A stretch of 64,000 bases of DNA from Pedobacter zeaxanthinifaciens (GTDB lineage: Bacteria > Bacteroidota > Bacteroidia > Sphingobacteriales > Sphingobacteriaceae). Under the pieces are notes generated by a model. That model saw only the letters and a program-made list of their open reading frames with translations, was not told where the DNA came from and did no database searches. The position numbers and the translations under genes were made by a program. This document shows, one piece after another, positions 34,977 to 43,533 of this stretch; positions within the stretch are counted from its first letter, which is position 1, and every line of letters starts with the position of its first letter. Location: positions 62,333 through 126,332 of the forward strand of contig NZ_QMHP01000012.1 in the NCBI RefSeq assembly GCF_003313335.1, in the 5' to 3' direction.

Positions 34977-37692
34977 CGTGATTCAAAAAGCGTCGGTTTA
35001 CATGCATGTGAATCAGATCTGCAAGTAATTGCGTTTGTTTCTCAGGAATGGATTTGGAGGTGATACATTGCCATACGCAACGCTGCTTATTGCTAACTAA
35101 GTACGTACTTTCAGTATGATAAAACGATCTCCATGTTTGATTGATATGTTTAAACTGCAAATGCCCCCATCCCATTTCGGCACTGAAAACCGTAGCCATT
35201 TTTTTAATAAACGCTTTCCGTTGCTGCCCATCCGGATAAACCAAATGCAGAAAATCATTGATCCAAGTGAAACAACTTTGAAGTCGCTCTTTTTCACTTA
35301 ACTGCATTTCAAGCAGCGCTTCGGTACTATCGAGATGAAAAAAATCCTCAATGAGCGGCATCGTATCAACGCCATACCTTTGCCATTCGGGTGCATATGG
35401 GCGAATTGCCATATCACTGATAGCAAGCTGACCTAACCAATTACCAATTTCCGCAGCTATAAGCCAACGTTCCGCCAAAGGTGCTTCTGTTCTCCACTTA
35501 ATTCGAAAGCGGATATGTCGGTCAGGGTCAGCATAAAGCACATAAAACCAACTTTCAATTAAGTTTTCATAGCGTTGAACCAGCGGAGCTATTAGTTGCA
35601 GTAGTACCGCATCTTGCATTGTTGGGCTAACGTAAATTGACACGAAAAACCAGTGGTTTCCCAAAGGCCACACTTTATTGCCTGCTAGCTTTTCAAATGT
35701 CTCAACACACTTATAAACCCTATTTGTGTGTGTAAAATTAAGTTGTAATTGATAGGAAAAACACCTTCCTAATTCATCAGCTAAACCACTATCGCTACCC
35801 GAAAGCCAACAAGAAACATATTCCACTGAACTGCTTCGCTGTAGCGTATCAAGCAGTAATTTGATATCTGTAGAATTTTCGGTATCTAAACAGAGATATT
35901 GATCGGCGTTACCTACCTTTACATATCTGGCAACTTTTGCCCAAGCTAACCAGTCCCGTAAAGCCACCTCATCTATTCTGGCTTCTTTAGGTACACGCCA
36001 CATGGCTGGTTGGATAATGAGGTTGCCAAAACAAAGCTCAGGATAATAATCTATTGAAGGGAAACGCAGGGACAAATCAGGTAAAAATTGATGGTGCAAC
36101 CCTTGGTATTGCAAATCGGCCAAGAATCGTAGTAAAGGATGACTAGAACGCTGGATATTGTAAGCTGAAGCCATTCTGGGCATCAACCTGCAACGATGAC
36201 GATGGCTATATAAAACTAGCTCGTTATTTACCACATTTATAAAGATATCAGAAAGCTGCAACTGACAAGGGTGGGTTGACCAGCCGCCTAATAGCAACTC
36301 CATATCGTAAAGCTGAGGTCGTCGGTTGATATTATCTGTCCGTTCTCCCGTTTGATAGGCCAAGTCAAAAAAAAGCACTTCCGGATTAGCTTTTTGTTCC
36401 ACCTTAGCAAAATCCTGAGCCACGTTTTTTATTTGCTCATCTACCGCAAATCTACCTAACAGTGCATTTGCAGTGGCACCGCCTAAATGCTCCACAGCCC
36501 ACTTTCCATCATCAGCAGGTTGTAGCAATGCGCTCATGGTGTTTGGTAAAACTTTCGGATCAGCTACTTTATCATCAAAACGTTTTAAATCAATTGTGTT
36601 GCCACTAAGCATGCCGGCCAATAAGAAATTATTCAGCGCATCCATCTCTAAAACAGGTGTGTTATTGATTACTTGTTGAGATAGCAGCGCTTCAATTGCT
36701 GTATCTTCTGTACCTGACAGCCCGGCGTAACCTAGCCCTCTGCTTGGATCAAGCACTAATGCCAGCGGCTGCCATTGATTTTCGTATCGCTTGGAAAATG
36801 CAGTCTTAAATGCTGTTAAGTCAACAGGATCTGCGCAAGGAAAATGTAATTTCGCAAATTCCACATAATTCAACAGTTCAATTTTTACTGTTTCAGCTAT
36901 TGGCATCCCCTTGCCATGTCTACACGAAATCACATAATCATTTGTAGCGCTGCTGTGTACCTGCTTCCCTAGTCTTTTAAAATAATCCTCTCCAGTTATA
37001 TTTGGCATACCGCTATGAAACATTACCTGTAATTCTATGAGCTGCTGCAACATTTCGCCGAAAAAACCCCATTCATCGCCAGCTAAAGCGATAATCTCTG
37101 CTGTAGTACGCGGCTCGGTACAAAACTCTAGCAGCTTATCCAATTCGGCAAAGCCCTGCACACAAAAAAGCTCCGTTTGTCCCTCTGTAGATTGAAAAAA
37201 AAAGTGACTCCCATTTTCAGTATATAAAGTTGACTGTATACGCCAAAGTCGATCTTCTGCGAACAGCATATCTTGTTCAAACCATGTCTTCGCTTTTGTC
37301 CAATCTGGCAAATCAATCACCTCCAATTGATGGCTGAGGCGTGTTTGTTGCGTTTGTTTTTTAGTAGTGATAAGACCCACACTAGCAAATTTGCCATAGG
37401 GAATGGGACGAAATTTAGCTCTGTTAAAGTAACGAAGGACGCTAATTTGTGTACGCCTATCCAACACTTCAAAATCGGAAGCGTTTAGCCCTTTTAACTT
37501 TTCCCATAGTACAGGAGAAGATGCTGCAATCAGCTCCAATAATTCATCCCAATAATTGACCATTTCCGCTGCCCTTGGTAGCGTACAGGCCCTACAAATA
37601 ATTTGTTTTGCAATATCCATGCAGGCAAAACTATCGGAGCAAAAGGCCGCAAAAGAAAGCATGAAAATTGCAAAATCCCGCTTGTAAGCCAA
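34882..37692 (-). CDS. Class I lanthipeptide-type (LanB) dehydratase with SpaB-C-like elimination domain
   Basis: The 936-residue protein has the N-terminal lantibiotic dehydratase domain, with RAKFRPIPYGKFA at residues 91-103 in place of the usual RxxxRxTPFGLFA. It also has the C-terminal SpaB-C/thiopeptide-type domain: HIRFR at 726-730, YAPEWQRYG at 766-774, IHMHVNR at 894-900. Such enzymes add glutamate from Glu-tRNA to Ser/Thr and then eliminate it to give dehydroamino acids. The key Arg and His positions look kept, but the usual Thr of R-x-TPFG is Ile here. The start could also be Met25 (37620), which begins nearer the family N-terminus. No LanC cyclase, transporter or protease gene is in the window. 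Confidence 0.88.
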   Translation of the reverse strand: MAYKRDFAIFMLSFAAFCSDSFACMDIAKQIICRACTLPRAAEMVNYWDELLELIAASSPVLWEKLKGLNASDFEVLDRRTQISVLRYFNRAKFRPIPYGKFASVGLITTKKQTQQTRLSHQLEVIDLPDWTKAKTWFEQDMLFAEDRLWRIQSTLYTENGSHFFFQSTEGQTELFCVQGFAELDKLLEFCTEPRTTAEIIALAGDEWGFFGEMLQQLIELQVMFHSGMPNITGEDYFKRLGKQVHSSATNDYVISCRHGKGMPIAETVKIELLNYVEFAKLHFPCADPVDLTAFKTAFSKRYENQWQPLALVLDPSRGLGYAGLSGTEDTAIEALLSQQVINNTPVLEMDALNNFLLAGMLSGNTIDLKRFDDKVADPKVLPNTMSALLQPADDGKWAVEHLGGATANALLGRFAVDEQIKNVAQDFAKVEQKANPEVLFFDLAYQTGERTDNINRRPQLYDMELLLGGWSTHPCQLQLSDIFINVVNNELVLYSHRHRCRLMPRMASAYNIQRSSHPLLRFLADLQYQGLHHQFLPDLSLRFPSIDYYPELCFGNLIIQPAMWRVPKEARIDEVALRDWLAWAKVARYVKVGNADQYLCLDTENSTDIKLLLDTLQRSSSVEYVSCWLSGSDSGLADELGRCFSYQLQLNFTHTNRVYKCVETFEKLAGNKVWPLGNHWFFVSIYVSPTMQDAVLLQLIAPLVQRYENLIESWFYVLYADPDRHIRFRIKWRTEAPLAERWLIAAEIGNWLGQLAISDMAIRPYAPEWQRYGVDTMPLIEDFFHLDSTEALLEMQLSEKERLQSCFTWINDFLHLVYPDGQQRKAFIKKMATVFSAEMGWGHLQFKHINQTWRSFYHTESTYLVSNKQRCVWQCITSKSIPEKQTQLLADLIHMHVNRRFLNHARLHEAQLYQFLYLYSQRTAVLVPKEYLVER

Positions 37693-37849
37693 TGCTTTTA
37701 ACAGCCATTCGGCAAAGAAAACGAAGTACTACGTCACGGAAAAGAATGTGTTGTCCAAAATCATAGAACCAAAAAAACGCTAAAAATACTGATATTGATA
37801 AGCCAATACTTTGTGGAAACTGTACTGTGCTAAGTAGAAAGTTGGCTGT

Positions 37850-37887
37850 AAAAAGAAGAGTGGGAACATTCCGAAGAACATCCCCAC
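37850..37887 (-). terminator. Strong UUCG terminator upstream of the dehydratase gene
   Basis: Read on the minus strand, a 12-pair stem (37876-37887 with 37860-37871, three G-T wobbles) closes a TTCG tetraloop and is followed by TCTTCTTTTT. This is an excellent intrinsic terminator. It faces the same way as the dehydratase gene and lies 158 bases before its longest start, where no gene precedes it. It may be an attenuator or the end of a short leader or small RNA. Confidence 0.7.
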
Positions 37888-37909
37888 GTCTAAATTAACG
37901 CTCTCGCTA

Positions 37910-37917
37910 CAAACGTA
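37910..37917 (-). promoter_or_regulatory. Bacteroidota -7 promoter element (TAnnTTTG)
   Basis: The minus strand reads TACGTTTG, an exact TAnnTTTG. At the expected upstream distance there is only a T-rich stretch (TTTTAG), not a perfect TTTG, so the -33 element is weak. A transcript from here would run about 35-50 bases before meeting the UUCG terminator at 37850-37887. Confidence 0.4.
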
Positions 37918-38034
37918 CAAAAATCAAACTAGAACTAAAAGAAAATCAAGCAGTAATCTCAAACTTAAAATATGAATGAAACTTTTATTTCCTTCTACTT
38001 GTTAGGCAGCGGTAAAACTTATTATTAGCAGTAA

Positions 38035-39432
38035 ATGAAAATAGCATTTCACGGCGCCGCCAGAGCGGTAACAGGCAGCAAACATTTGATCAAACTAGAA
38101 GACAATACGCAGATACTATTAGATTGTGGAATGTTTCAAGGCATGGGGACTGCCACGGATAAACTGAACGGTTATTTCGGCTTTAAACCTACTGAAGTAA
38201 CGATGATGATTTTATCTCATGCACACATAGATCATTGCGGTTTACTACCAAGGTTAGTAGCTGAGGGTTTTTCGGGACCTATTTACGCCACTCCGGGCAC
38301 AATGGATTTGGCCAGGATACTATTGCTCGACTCGGCAAAAATACACGAACAAGATGCTGAATACAGCAACGCAAACCGAAATATAGACCAGCCAGAAGAA
38401 ATGCCACTATACACCGAGGAAGATGTAATTAAAACCATGGGGCAATTTAAAATTGTGGAATATGGCCAATCATTTCAGATCAACGACAACATCAGTTTAT
38501 TGCTAACCGATGCCGGACATGTGGTGGGTAGTGCAGCCGTACACCTTACCATAACCGAATTTGGAAAGCAAACACAGCTGACATTTAGCGGCGATATAGG
38601 TAGATACACAGATTTACTGCTGCGAAGTCCGCAAACATTTCCGCAAGCCGACTATATCATTATGGAGTCAACCTATGGCGACTCACTACACAAGGACCAA
38701 GAACCTATCGAAGAACTTTTATTAGACGTTATCAGAGATACCTGTTTGAGAAAAAAGGGTAAAGTAATAATTCCTGCGTTTAGCGTGGGCCGAACTCAAG
38801 AATTATTATTCGCGTTGAATGCGCTAGAACTTAATGGAAAACTACCAGATTTAAATTACTATGTAGATAGCCCACTTGCCATGCAGGCTACGCAGGTGTT
38901 AAAGAATCATCCTGACGTGTACAACAATGGCACAAAACAACTCCTAAAAATTGATGATGACATCTTTGCCTTTAAGGGGCTTCGTTTCATTGAAAGCGCA
39001 CAGGAATCAATGGCATTAAACCAAGACAACCGTCCCTGTGTAATTATTTCATCTTCTGGTATGGCCGAGGGTGGTAGAGTGAGACATCATATCCGAAACA
39101 ATATCGAGAGCGATAAAAACACCATTTTATTGGTTGGATATTGTGATCCACATTCGTTAGGTGGCCAACTAATGGCTGGCAATAAAACAGTAGATATTTT
39201 TAGGGAACACTTACAGGTATTAGCTGATGTAAAAACCATCAAATCAATGAGTGCACATGGTGATTATGAAGACTTACTCCATTTTTTATCTTGTCAGGAT
39301 CCAAAAGCAAATAAGCAAATATTCCTAGTTCATGGTGAATATGAAGTACAGCAGCGCTTTGCTGATCATTTAAGAGAGAAAGGCTTTAAACACATCGCAA
39401 TCCCGAGTTACCACCAAGAATACGAGATTTAA
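38035..39432 (+). CDS. Beta-CASP metallo-beta-lactamase-fold RNA nuclease
   Basis: The 465-residue protein carries the zinc motif SHAHIDHCGLLPRL, then DAGHVVGSAAVHL and SGDIGRYTDLLL. The beta-CASP part has MESTYGDSLH, IIPAFSVGRTQELLFAL and SSSGMAEGGRVRHHI, and a C-terminal RMMBL-like end has KSMSAHGDYEDLLHFL and LVHGEYEVQQRF. This layout matches YSH1/CPSF-73-like bacterial proteins, usually annotated as RNA-processing exonucleases. It should be cytoplasmic. It stands alone, divergent from the dehydratase gene, with a strong hairpin after its stop. Confidence 0.92.
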   Translation: MKIAFHGAARAVTGSKHLIKLEDNTQILLDCGMFQGMGTATDKLNGYFGFKPTEVTMMILSHAHIDHCGLLPRLVAEGFSGPIYATPGTMDLARILLLDSAKIHEQDAEYSNANRNIDQPEEMPLYTEEDVIKTMGQFKIVEYGQSFQINDNISLLLTDAGHVVGSAAVHLTITEFGKQTQLTFSGDIGRYTDLLLRSPQTFPQADYIIMESTYGDSLHKDQEPIEELLLDVIRDTCLRKKGKVIIPAFSVGRTQELLFALNALELNGKLPDLNYYVDSPLAMQATQVLKNHPDVYNNGTKQLLKIDDDIFAFKGLRFIESAQESMALNQDNRPCVIISSSGMAEGGRVRHHIRNNIESDKNTILLVGYCDPHSLGGQLMAGNKTVDIFREHLQVLADVKTIKSMSAHGDYEDLLHFLSCQDPKANKQIFLVHGEYEVQQRFADHLREKGFKHIAIPSYHQEYEI

Positions 39433-39440
39433 TTCACCAC

Positions 39441-39471
39441 AATTTAACCGCGGGACCATCGCGGTTAAATT
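39441..39471. terminator. Perfect 12-bp inverted repeat between convergent genes
   Basis: AATTTAACCGCG (39441-39452) is the exact inverse of CGCGGTTAAATT (39460-39471), with a 7-base loop. It sits between the convergent genes ending at 39432 (+) and 39483 (-) and probably serves as a two-way terminator, though the T-runs on both sides are short. Confidence 0.65.
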
Positions 39472-39482
39472 TGAAAATCCGA

Positions 39483-39761
39483 CTACAATTCATCCAACCT
39501 ACCACCGCCTTTACGGCGATCCCTATTGTCTTCAGCATCCCCTCCGAACTGTTCGTCAGCACCTTCATCGTTATTTCTTTCATCGTGAGCATCAATAATT
39601 TCCCTGCTGGTATCTTCTTCTGCTGGCTTTTTAGAAGTGCCATCCGAATAGGTATTGTGCATTCGATTAATGTTTTCTTGATCAATGCCTTTGCTGCTTA
39701 AAGCTTCGTTTTTATTATCCTTCATGATGATATCTTTTACCATATTAAGTGTTTGCCGCAT
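39483..39761 (-). CDS. Small hydrophilic protein of unknown function
   Basis: This frame of up to 92 codons encodes a very polar, probably disordered protein (EEDTSREIIDAHDERNNDEG, ending RKGGGRLDEL). Other Met codons near the N-terminus (for example MVKDIIMKDNKNE) could be the real start. It has no signal or membrane segment. It lies next to other small hydrophilic or stress-like genes (39895-40622) and could be a stress-related protein, but no family is recognised. A plus-strand frame on the same DNA has less natural sequence and I take it as a shadow. Confidence 0.5.
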   Translation of the reverse strand: MRQTLNMVKDIIMKDNKNEALSSKGIDQENINRMHNTYSDGTSKKPAEEDTSREIIDAHDERNNDEGADEQFGGDAEDNRDRRKGGGRLDEL

Positions 39762-39894
39762 AAAATAGTTTTTAAAATAATGAATTGATCTTCCACAATC
39801 AGAGGTGGAGACATACTTAATAAGTATTTTACTTTCAGATTAAGTATTTATATCACAAGCAAAATTGATTTTAAATGGTTTTTAATAGGCAATT

Positions 39895-40410
39895 ATGGAT
39901 CCAAAAAAATCATCTCCAATAAATACGCTAGCTCAATTAACCTATGATTTGAGCAATTTAGAGAAAACTAGCAAAAAGTTGTACGATACCATACGTAAGC
40001 ATGCCAACATGCCTGAACTGGCAAAAGCTGTACATCCTGAACAAACAGGCATAATGTCACACATCAAACGATTAAAGCTAATTGCTCAAGAAATAGGCAA
40101 AGTAGATGCGAAAGATAGCGGCTCGTTATTGGCGCCTATTCGTATAACTAAGCAACTAAAAAAAGGGAGTGAAAGAGATTTATGGCTAATTGCTAAGTCG
40201 CAACAAATTATTTATCAGAAACTGCCGTTGTACAAAGTTGCGCATGCAATTGCTACTCATCTACAATTGGAAAATTCAGCTCTAATTTTAGCGCAAACCA
40301 TAGAAGATAATGAAGCCACATCTACTTGGCTTCAAAGAATTTTACCAAGAATTTTAAATGGCGAAACTATTGTTCCAATCGCTTCTAATGAATCAAAAAT
40401 TACAATTTAA
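39895..40410 (+). CDS. Divergent YciE/DUF892-like ferritin-fold protein
   Basis: The 171-residue protein is all helical. Its pattern of four helices resembles DUF892 (YciE) ferritin-like proteins: a first helix with LSNLEKTSKKLYDTIRK, a second with VHPEQTGIMSHIKRLKLIAQ, a third with IAKSQQIIYQKLPLYKVAHA, and a fourth with LAQTIEDNEATSTWLQRIL. Family members carry Glu and His metal ligands on these helices; here the third helix has Gln/Ile/Tyr in those places, so metal binding is doubtful. Such proteins are often stress-induced. It is 11 bases before a second small gene and they are probably co-transcribed. Confidence 0.6.
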   Translation: MDPKKSSPINTLAQLTYDLSNLEKTSKKLYDTIRKHANMPELAKAVHPEQTGIMSHIKRLKLIAQEIGKVDAKDSGSLLAPIRITKQLKKGSERDLWLIAKSQQIIYQKLPLYKVAHAIATHLQLENSALILAQTIEDNEATSTWLQRILPRILNGETIVPIASNESKITI

Positions 40411-40421
40411 ATTATAACCAC

Positions 40422-40622
40422 ATGGAAACTCAAAAGAAAAATCAGCAAGAAAACGGGAACGAAAACCACATTCAAACGCCCAACAAATCAAATATTGAAG
40501 CGGGCAACAACGTGAAGAAAAACGAATATACTGCTCAAGAAAATGAATTTGCCGATGGAGAAGGTTCACGCTTGGAGCAAGCTTTTGATGACGATAGCGA
40601 GAAAGACCAGCAAGATAATTGA
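40422..40622 (+). CDS. Small hydrophilic protein of unknown function
   Basis: This is a 66-residue, highly charged and Asn/Gln-rich protein (METQKKNQQENGNENHIQTP at the start, FDDDSEKDQQDN at the end) with no hydrophobic segment, so probably disordered. It follows the ferritin-fold gene by 11 bases and is followed by a hairpin. Proteins of this type are common near general-stress genes in Sphingobacteriaceae (general impression). Function unknown. Confidence 0.55.
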   Translation: METQKKNQQENGNENHIQTPNKSNIEAGNNVKKNEYTAQENEFADGEGSRLEQAFDDDSEKDQQDN

Positions 40623-40638
40623 TTACGCATTACATGGA

Positions 40639-40669
40639 AACGGGGAAGTAAATTAACTACTCCCCCGTT
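40639..40669 (+). terminator. Hairpin after the small stress-like operon
   Basis: AACGGGG at 40639-40645 pairs with CCCCGTT ending at 40669, and an inner AGTA/TACT extends the stem to about 11 pairs with a one-base bulge on each side. There is no T-run on the plus strand. It lies 17 bases past the stop of the gene at 40422-40622, between convergent genes. Confidence 0.5.
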
Positions 40670-40705
40670 CGGTATATCTACAAAATATTATAACTATCTA
40701 AAATA

Positions 40706-42088
40706 TCACCACACTAACGTAGCCGCGGCATTGCTATTTAACGAAACTTGAACAGTCTTATCATTATAACCCACTGTGAAATTTTTCTGCTCTTTTGAAC
40801 GGTTAATTACCACCATTGCCAATTTCCCATCTGTATTTCTAAAAACTACGTTAGGCAACTCTTTGCTGATATTTGAAGCAATGCGAACTGCTCCAGGCCT
40901 TGCAAATTTGGCTGCTTGAGCAATGATGTAGTAAGCTGGGTTTCTTTTCACTTCATTTCCATCGATAGTTACCGCACCCAAACAAGAGGTACATCCACCC
41001 CTGTCGGTAAACGGTTCATACTTACTATTAGCCGCCAAATTCCATTCTAAAACTGTTTTTGCCCAGTTTCTGGTAGCACCTATGATTAAGTGCTCAACAT
41101 GAAAAGGAAAATCCGTTTTGATGTTTCCTGGCCCACCAACCCATTGTTCTGTGAAGTAAATATTCTTATCCGGATGTTCCTCATGAACTTTGGATAACGC
41201 TTCAATTTTCCCGCCATATAAATGGAAAGCGGAGCCGTCGATGTATTGTTTCGCCTCTGCATCATCTAAAATACTGATTGGATACTCCGGCTTGTCAGCA
41301 TTGTGATCGTAAATAATGATCTTTGTTTTCAACTTTGCCTTTTTAAAAGCCGGCCCCAAGTGCTTTTTAACAAATTCCGCCTGATCTTTAGCTAACATTA
41401 ACAAGCTGGGATTATTGCCAGGATGCAAAGGCTCATTTTGAACAGTGATCGCATCTATAGCGATACCTTGCTTTTGCATTTCCGTAACGTATTTTACCAG
41501 ATATAAAGCATAGGCAGCATAATATTCCGGTTTTAAACTACCACCTCTGGAGTCGTTATTGGTTTTCATCCAAGTTGGTGGCGACCAAGGCGAGCCCATC
41601 AATTTTATTTTAGGGTTAATGCTTAAAATTTCCTTCAGCACAGGGATAATATCCTTTTTATCTTGTCCCAAATCAAATTTCTGCATAGCCACATCTGTTT
41701 CTCCCGTTGGCAAATCATTATAAGAAAAAACGCTATCATTTAAATCTGACGCACCAATGCTCAATCTTAAATAACTTGTCCCTATTTGATTTCCCTTTGT
41801 GCCAAAAAGTTCTTCCAACAAAGCTTTGCGCTGTGCTGCCCCCATGTTTAGTAAGTGCTGTGCACTGCCTCCATTGAGTGTAAAACCAAAACCATCAATG
41901 GTTTGAAAGCTTTGTTTTGGGTCGACAGTAATATTGGAATTACCAGCCGCTTTTATAAAACTTAGATCAGCTTGTTGTTGGAAAAGTATATTTTGTGAAG
42001 GGTCTGTTAACCATACGGCAACCGTTTGTCCGTAGCTGAACGAACAAGTAAAAAACAAAATAGGTAGAAGTAAAAAACGATAACGCAT
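40706..42088 (-). CDS. GH30-family glycoside hydrolase (first type)
   Basis: I choose the start at 42088 because it gives a signal peptide (MRYRFLLLPILFFTCSFSYG) and leaves 10 bases after the upstream stop; the frame continues 25 codons upstream without sense. The 460-residue enzyme has the TIM-barrel motifs of GH30: SPWSPPTWMKTNND, acid/base Glu in ITVQNEPLHPGN, and nucleophile Glu in IYFTEQWVGG. A beta-sandwich tail follows. It is close to the gene at 43534-44985 (shared GGCT(S/E)CLGA segment). That form resembles beta-1,6-glucanases of subfamily GH30_3 by my recollection. Last gene of the PUL. Confidence 0.88.
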   Translation of the reverse strand: MRYRFLLLPILFFTCSFSYGQTVAVWLTDPSQNILFQQQADLSFIKAAGNSNITVDPKQSFQTIDGFGFTLNGGSAQHLLNMGAAQRKALLEELFGTKGNQIGTSYLRLSIGASDLNDSVFSYNDLPTGETDVAMQKFDLGQDKKDIIPVLKEILSINPKIKLMGSPWSPPTWMKTNNDSRGGSLKPEYYAAYALYLVKYVTEMQKQGIAIDAITVQNEPLHPGNNPSLLMLAKDQAEFVKKHLGPAFKKAKLKTKIIIYDHNADKPEYPISILDDAEAKQYIDGSAFHLYGGKIEALSKVHEEHPDKNIYFTEQWVGGPGNIKTDFPFHVEHLIIGATRNWAKTVLEWNLAANSKYEPFTDRGGCTSCLGAVTIDGNEVKRNPAYYIIAQAAKFARPGAVRIASNISKELPNVVFRNTDGKLAMVVINRSKEQKNFTVGYNDKTVQVSLNSNAAATLVW

Positions 42089-42098
42089 TGGCTTAAAT

Positions 42099-43526
42099 TT
42101 AATCGATGATAAAAGTACTGATGGAATGAGCGAGGCTTTTTGTTTTTGCAGCCTGCCCTTCAACCCATAGTTGATAGTTAAGGTCTTTATCGGTCCTATT
42201 CATTACTACAACCACGGTTTTTCCATCAGGATTGGTGAACGCTGTTGTTTCTAAAATATCACGTGTTGAGGCTGTTGCAATACGTTTAGCACCAGCTGCA
42301 ATGAACTTAGAAAAATGGCCCAAATAATAATATGCGTTGGTATAAATTAGCTTATCACTAGTTAAATCAGCATGAATTGGCGCAAAACATAAGTTATTAG
42401 CATGATTTGGCCCACCTTTTTCATCCAGTAGGATATTCCAATCTGTCCAGGCGGCAGTTCCATTATTAAAGTCATTAATCATTGACAGGCCATAGCGCTC
42501 CCCTAAGGACCAGTGTCCTATGCTATCCATGCTAAACTTCTCTTTACAACCTTCAGTAAAAATCAGTTGCTTATCAGGAAAAGCCTGATTTACCTGCTTT
42601 ACATTATTGAATTGCATGGCACTCCCGGTCCAAGTTTCGTACCAATGAAAGCCAATGCCCCAAACATATTGCGCTGCTTCAGGATCTCCTAAAATGGTAC
42701 TTGCCCGCTGGTAAATCAAATCACGATTGTGATCCCAAGCAATCAATTTTTTAGTACTCATCCCCTCTTTTTTTAAGGTTGGGCCAAGATACTTCTTAAT
42801 GAAATCCCTCTCCTCTTCAGCAGTAAAAATACATGATTCCCAACGTTGTTTAGCCATAGGCTCGTTTTGTACACTCAAGCCCCAAATCGGGATTTGTTGT
42901 TTTTCATAAGCACGAATGAACTTGATGTAATAATTTGCCCAAGCTTGCTTATACTCCTCTTTTAACTTTCCACCTTGCATCATGTTGTTGTTATCTTTCA
43001 TCCAAGCTGGCGGGCTCCACGGACTTACATACGTAGTTAGCTTACCTCCTGCAGTGGTTAATGCCCGCTTGATCATTGGAATACGATATTTCTCATCGTG
43101 AACAATATCAAACGTACTCAACGACTTATCGTTATCTTTCACATAAGTGTAGGTATCAGACGAAAAATCGCAACTATTGATATGCGTACGTAGCAAGTTA
43201 TAGCCAATCCCTTTATTTTTATCGTAGTAGGCATCTAATAATTCCTTTTGCTTACTGGCAGATAACTTTGCAAAGACTTCAGCCGAGGCATCGGTAATTG
43301 CTCCGCCAATACCTACCATTGTTTGGAAAGATCTTTTCTTGTCGATGAAAACAGTTGGCTCGGTTTCCAAAGGTTGTGCGTTTGGCACAAAAGAGAGCTC
43401 ATTAGTTTTTGTAATTCTTAGATCAGAATTGATTGCTGTTGTAAATTGCTGCGCTTTGCGTGGTGGAGTTTTATCTCCGGGCGCTATCAACGATAAAGCA
43501 ATTAAGATAGGGCTAAATGAATACAT
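42099..43526 (-). CDS. GH30-family glycoside hydrolase (second type, glucosylceramidase-like)
   Basis: The 475-residue protein has a weak N-terminal export segment (MYSFSPILIALSLIAPG). It has GH30 motifs MVGIGGAITDASAEVFAKLS, YVSPWSPPAWMKDNNNM, acid/base Glu in LSVQNEPMAKQRW and nucleophile Glu in LIFTEGCKEKF. It is clearly different from its two neighbours and resembles the GH30_1 glucosylceramidase/beta-glucosidase group. It may remove terminal sugars from products of the two other GH30 enzymes. It is 7 bases downstream of the gene at 43534-44985 and 10 bases upstream of 40706-42088. Confidence 0.87.
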   Translation of the reverse strand: MYSFSPILIALSLIAPGDKTPPRKAQQFTTAINSDLRITKTNELSFVPNAQPLETEPTVFIDKKRSFQTMVGIGGAITDASAEVFAKLSASKQKELLDAYYDKNKGIGYNLLRTHINSCDFSSDTYTYVKDNDKSLSTFDIVHDEKYRIPMIKRALTTAGGKLTTYVSPWSPPAWMKDNNNMMQGGKLKEEYKQAWANYYIKFIRAYEKQQIPIWGLSVQNEPMAKQRWESCIFTAEEERDFIKKYLGPTLKKEGMSTKKLIAWDHNRDLIYQRASTILGDPEAAQYVWGIGFHWYETWTGSAMQFNNVKQVNQAFPDKQLIFTEGCKEKFSMDSIGHWSLGERYGLSMINDFNNGTAAWTDWNILLDEKGGPNHANNLCFAPIHADLTSDKLIYTNAYYYLGHFSKFIAAGAKRIATASTRDILETTAFTNPDGKTVVVVMNRTDKDLNYQLWVEGQAAKTKSLAHSISTFIID

Positions 43527-43533
43527 AGTGATA

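Larger units (their letters stand above)
37693..38034. other. Divergent intergenic region upstream of the dehydratase gene
   Basis: These 342 bases separate the dehydratase gene (minus) from the nuclease gene (plus). They contain a minus-strand promoter-like TACGTTTG and a strong minus-strand terminator, both listed separately. I see no plausible gene: the minus-strand frames are short and the longest (about 32 codons) starts inside the hairpin. Confidence 0.6.

Noticed and set aside
39471..39701. A plus-strand frame over the small hydrophilic gene
   Set aside because: Its hydrophobic sequence looks like a complement artefact of acidic codons, and the minus-strand protein is of a familiar hydrophilic type.
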